Part shown: positions 61,309-64,000 of the stretch, piece by piece
How positions within the stretch are numbered: the stretch's first letter is position 1
Layout: every line of letters starts with the position of its first letter
Notes under the pieces: generated by a model
Databases searched by the model: none
What the model was told of the DNA's origin: nothing
What the model saw: the letters and a program-made list of their open reading frames with translations, nothing else
NCBI GenBank assembly: GCA_016200265.1
Contig: JACQFE010000056.1
Span: forward strand, 26,166-90,165
Length of the DNA: 64,000 nt
Reading direction: 5' to 3'
DNA from: Planctomycetota bacterium
GTDB taxonomy: Bacteria; Planctomycetota; Phycisphaerae; UBA1845
Program-made: the position numbers and the translations under genes

Positions 61309-62715
61309 CTACTCGCTTTGTCCCAAGACACCCGGCCGCAGCAAGTCCTCATGCCGAAGGAAGAAGCACTTGCACGGCCACGAGCCGTTATCGCGAACAT
61401 CCTTCAAGAATCGCTCGAGCAATTCTTTAGATTCCCGTTTAGTTCCAATAGCACGGCGCGGGCCAGGTGCCCAATTTTCCCAAGTAACTTCACTTGTAGA
61501 TTCATAAGGACCAAGCGGTTCACGTAGGCCGTGCATGCTACGGGATGTTGTTCGAAATACCTGCGGAGCACGACCGTCGGGGTACGCAGAAACACCGTCC
61601 TGCTCGCCTACAGCATCCATAAGCCAAGTGTCATAATTCGAAAAGTGCGGTGTTGAGGTCTCGTCGACGCCTGCAGAGTAATCGCCGTGGGACCACCAAT
61701 CCTGCAAGCTGTGTAACGCCCGTCCCAAATGCATCGCAGCAGTTTGTGGCGACGATGATTCACCTGCGCAACTGGACGTTGCAAGGCCGAATTCCCATGA
61801 AGAGACAGATAGGCGCGTATCTGGGCCGCCATGACTGCGATTAAAATGGCGGGCCTGGTCGCCACCAAAGCCCGACGTTGTAAAACCTGTTCCCCTGCCG
61901 TCAATGGCTTGCCACCAATTAGGCCAACCATAAGCGCCATCTGTCGATATGTTCTCCTTGCCGACAAGCTTTGCGGCGCTGCGATCCATTCCCAGTACGA
62001 TTGCCCATTGAGCAGTCAGCTTCTCATGGACATCCGCATCCCACATTCCCGTCGGGTCAACGTTCTTCGTCGGATTGCTCTTCGCGTACTCATACAGATT
62101 CCCGCCGTCGACGTAGCCTGCCGGGTCGCGTTGGAGGAAGCGGCCGTTGAGGGCGTCGTATTCGCGGGCCCGGTAGTCGTAGAGATTGAGCACCGGCGTG
62201 CCGGTGATGGTGCCCGAAGGAAGCACGCTCAGCTCCGCGAAGCGATTGCCCGCGCGAAGGTCGAAGTCCAGCCGCCGACCCGTGAAGCGATAGGGATTGT
62301 GCGGAGCGTGCGAGGACTCGCACGACGGCGGCGCATGATTGGGCGCGGGATAACACGGAAGCCCCAGCCCCTTGAACGCGTCCACGTCGGCGGCCACGTC
62401 GAGAATGTTCGCGGTCCCTTCCGGAGAAGCGCAGCTCGCATTGGTAATGTCGCAGGCATACAAAGTTCTGTCCGCCAGGGGATTGAACAGGCCCTTGAAG
62501 CAGTCCACCGTGGCGGCCACGTCGGCGATGTTCACCTGCCCGTTCACCACCACCTCGCCCCACGTTCGCGTCGTGGCCGTCATCGTCGCCGAGCGAACTC
62601 CGGCCGGGTTCACGAACCACACCTGGTACGTCGTATCGGGACGGAGGTCAGCTGCGGATTTGCTTCTTTGGCAGCATTGCGACGCCATAGGCGTATATTC
62701 CATCTTCTGCGCCAT
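61309..62715 (-). CDS. 5'-truncated Rhs tip with HET-C/phospholipase C-like toxin domain
   Basis: The frame is open for 468 codons, but its first 24 or so are a shadow of the upstream gene, so the true protein is a fragment. Parts: a beta/dockerin-like module (residues 25-110), an Rhs core end (LYDYRAREYDALNGRFLQRDP, GYVDGGNLYEYAKSNPTKNVDPTG, about 190-240) and a C-terminal domain of about 220 residues. The latter has WDADVHEKLTAQWAIVLG, DQARHFNRSHG and HLGRALHSLQDWWSHGDYS; the LGRALHxLQDxxxH core resembles HET-C and zinc-dependent phospholipase C proteins. Rhs tips of this kind are displaced toxin cassettes. Expression would need coupling to the upstream gene, which it overlaps. Confidence 0.75.
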   Translation of the reverse strand: MAQKMEYTPMASQCCQRSKSAADLRPDTTYQVWFVNPAGVRSATMTATTRTWGEVVVNGQVNIADVAATVDCFKGLFNPLADRTLYACDITNASCASPEGTANILDVAADVDAFKGLGLPCYPAPNHAPPSCESSHAPHNPYRFTGRRLDFDLRAGNRFAELSVLPSGTITGTPVLNLYDYRAREYDALNGRFLQRDPAGYVDGGNLYEYAKSNPTKNVDPTGMWDADVHEKLTAQWAIVLGMDRSAAKLVGKENISTDGAYGWPNWWQAIDGRGTGFTTSGFGGDQARHFNRSHGGPDTRLSVSSWEFGLATSSCAGESSSPQTAAMHLGRALHSLQDWWSHGDYSAGVDETSTPHFSNYDTWLMDAVGEQDGVSAYPDGRAPQVFRTTSRSMHGLREPLGPYESTSEVTWENWAPGPRRAIGTKRESKELLERFLKDVRDNGSWPCKCFFLRHEDLLRPGVLGQSE

Positions 62716-63064
62716 TTTGGAAACGCTTCATCACCCGCTCCACCGGCCAGATCATGCTACCATCATTCAAGACCAATTGCAGACTGACGGGATTTTGCGG
62801 ATCGCTTTCGTCAACTTTCCAATGACCGCCCGCAAGGGTTCGAATTGTTTCTCCAACGTATGCGCCGAGTGCGAACAGCTTTGCACCGACTTGGTCGTGC
62901 AAAAGACCTCCTGGCAGGGCTTTCCCATCGTTGACGCTTTCGTCAAAAAACCGATCGATTTCCTTGAGGCTGGTCAGCGAAAAGTCCGCACGATAGCCGG
63001 AACCGGTAAGCGCTGCGGCTATCTTTTTCGCCGATTGTTGTGCATCTTGAATTATGGTTGGCAT
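62648..63064 (-). CDS. candidate immunity protein, DUF3806-like
   Basis: A 138-residue soluble protein. Its centre, LPGGLLHDQVGAKLFALGAY and GETIRTLAGGHWKVDE with a late LVLNDGSMIWPVERVMKRFQ, recalls the DUF3806-type proteins found as immunity genes in polymorphic toxin loci: a helix ending in LGAYxGExI, then W, then a strand-rich part with a P-V-x-R-V motif. It lies between another candidate immunity gene (stop at 63101) and the truncated Rhs tip, whose frame overlaps its 3' end. The ATG at 63064 (MPTIIQDAQQ) is preferred; the frame reaches 63097. Family assignment by eye. Confidence 0.55.
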   Translation of the reverse strand: MPTIIQDAQQSAKKIAAALTGSGYRADFSLTSLKEIDRFFDESVNDGKALPGGLLHDQVGAKLFALGAYVGETIRTLAGGHWKVDESDPQNPVSLQLVLNDGSMIWPVERVMKRFQNGAEDGIYAYGVAMLPKKQIRS

Positions 63065-63100
63065 GCAATTAACTCGCACCAAATGAATCCAGCACAAAGG

Positions 63101-63607
63101 CTATTTCTGCGCCCGCTTTGTTTTTCTCATTTGTTTCTTCGGTTTGGATGGTTTCTCGGCCTTCGGTGTGTCGCCGGGCAACGGATCACATGCCATAAAC
63201 GCCCACACCAGCGCCCGGCCAATTTCTAGGGCCGAAGCACCGGGGGGAAGATGCACCTTGCCAGCCTCAATCCCTTCGTCCATGCTTCTTGGCCCCAAGC
63301 TGCGCCACGGCGTAATCTGATAGCCCTCTTGAGACCAGTCTACACCGCAGCCCTGTGTGATTCGTTTGAGCGCGCTCCAACTCTTTACCCCTACAGCGCC
63401 TAGGATTGGGCTACGGGGGAGATATTCCCAATCTACTGGGTGTTCAACCCCTTGCTTAGAGCCAGCAAGCAATCGCAACACCAGCTCACCCTTCTCCGCG
63501 GGCGAGGCCACTATTGGCAACGAATCGCAATCACCAATAGACAACCAAACCCCTGCAGTCGTCTCATGTGCGGACACGCCGAATAGCCGCAGATTGGACT
63601 GGTACAT
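63101..63607 (-). CDS. candidate immunity protein (CdiI/DUF1436-like)
   Basis: A 168-residue protein with a basic tail (KPSKPKKQMRKTKRAQK). The stretch HLPPGASALEIGRALVWAFMACD near the end has the shape LPxxASxxEIGxAL..A...C seen in contact-dependent immunity proteins of the DUF1436 type, and VWLSIGDCDSLPI near residue 20 fits the same group. Strong positional evidence: it starts 26 bases after the stop of a nuclease-toxin-like C-terminal fragment (63634-63885) on the same strand. The pairing implies protection against that toxin, which is itself now broken. Confidence 0.6.
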   Translation of the reverse strand: MYQSNLRLFGVSAHETTAGVWLSIGDCDSLPIVASPAEKGELVLRLLAGSKQGVEHPVDWEYLPRSPILGAVGVKSWSALKRITQGCGVDWSQEGYQITPWRSLGPRSMDEGIEAGKVHLPPGASALEIGRALVWAFMACDPLPGDTPKAEKPSKPKKQMRKTKRAQK

Positions 63608-63633
63608 CTGTACCGATCGCCGTTTCGCTATTC

Positions 63634-63885
63634 TACTTGAAAAAGCGATAATTTCACTCCTCTCTTACGCGCATAAGCTCCAAGCTCATCGAGCACCCTG
63701 CGCTGTTCCGCTCTCAATGTATCAGGCGGGATCGCAAGGTCGAGGGCACGCATTTCAACTTGGTCTTCGCGAACGACAGTTCCCCCAAGTCTCCCACTCT
63801 TGAAGTCTGCGACTTTATCGATATAACCTCTGACCCTCGATTCCAGCTTCCTTAAATCGCAACCTGATTCTCTGTTTGACTCCGG
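63634..63885 (-). pseudogene. C-terminal fragment of a toxin, probably nuclease type
   Basis: An open frame of 83 codons with no start, ending YIDKVADFKSGRLGG, VVREDQVEMRALDLAIPPD, TLRAEQRRVLDELGAYARKR and GVKLSLFQVE before a TAG. A strand-strand-helix end with LxxYArxxGVxxxL is common at the C-terminus of restriction-fold nuclease toxins of Rhs and CDI systems. It is cut off by a stop codon on its 5' side, so the Rhs part and most of the toxin are missing. The candidate immunity gene follows after 26 bases. Confidence 0.55.
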
Positions 63886-63939
63886 CTATTAAGTACGGTA
63901 GTTGTTAGGTTTTACGCGATTCGAGGAAGGAGACGCGAA

Positions 63940-64000
63940 ATGCCTGACAACCGGAACAAGCGGCCCATGCCGGCGGTGATGGATGTGGCCACGTTTCATG
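63940..64000 (+). CDS. start of a gene running off the window, unknown
   Basis: An ATG at 63940 with GGAAGGAG nine bases upstream opens a frame MPDNRNKRPMPAVMDVATFH to the end of the window. Only 20 residues are visible, too few to name a family. It is divergent from the toxin-immunity array. Confidence 0.6.
   Translation, partial: MPDNRNKRPMPAVMDVATFH

Overview
The window looks like a chromosomal piece of a Planctomycetota bacterium, perhaps from the Phycisphaerae side. This is judged from protein style, not from a marker gene. The signs are secreted proteins ending in short GDVN...D..VVDAFKG (dockerin-like) modules, very Cys-rich CxxDxxCxDGxxC repeat proteins, PEP-CTERM-type and IPTL-CTERM-type C-termini, a PQQ-like propeller starting DWPCFLGPNHD, a CPKCRYDLRG...CPECG zinc ribbon, and an NfeD-NfeD-FloA cluster followed by a Pro/Arg-rich partner. 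No rRNA, tRNA or CRISPR array was seen.

Layout. 1-8.5 kb: end of a TPR protein, two CNNM/CBS membrane proteins, then on the minus strand uppP, pgsA, rimO, aroB and a PQQ-like propeller. 8.7-12.6 kb: a secreted AMMECR1-like/alpha-toroid protein and a GT-C-like membrane protein. 12.6-16.6 kb: a small secreted protein, an internally deleted group II (IIC-like) intron sitting on a terminator, and an S53 peptidase with a Cys-rich tail. 17-26 kb: a PEP-CTERM protein, a giant Cys-rich dockerin-like protein, and a three-gene glycosyltransferase/FkbM cluster. 26-36 kb: beta-barrel protein, hutI, a GDP-fucose-synthase-like gene, the NfeD/FloA operon, a PpiC-type lipoprotein and an MBL hydrolase. 36-44 kb: two large repeat proteins around a haloalkane-dehalogenase-like gene. 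44.8-52.4 kb: pilT, a YugP peptidase, a split biotin-dependent carboxylase with HMG-CoA lyase (leucine catabolism), a Cys/Met-metabolism PLP enzyme and another Cys-rich secreted protein.

52.4-59.95 kb is a compact minus-strand histidine operon: promoter, His-leader peptide, attenuator, then hisG - hisC/HAD - hisB - hisH - hisF - hisA/hisI/hisE - hisD. It covers the pathway from PRPP to histidine in seven genes by means of a HisA-HisI-HisE triple fusion and a HisC-HAD fusion. The HAD half is the only histidinol-phosphatase candidate in the operon. The leader encodes six consecutive His codons, and mutually exclusive RNA pairings precede a strong terminator: a classic translation-coupled attenuator, drawn here by hand from the sequence.

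60.2-63.9 kb is an array of broken Rhs-type tips: toxin C-termini, candidate immunity genes and remnants of a shared dockerin-like module, all on the minus strand. It reads as a decaying polymorphic-toxin cassette island. The two most interesting systems are the his attenuator/fusion operon and this orphan toxin-immunity array.
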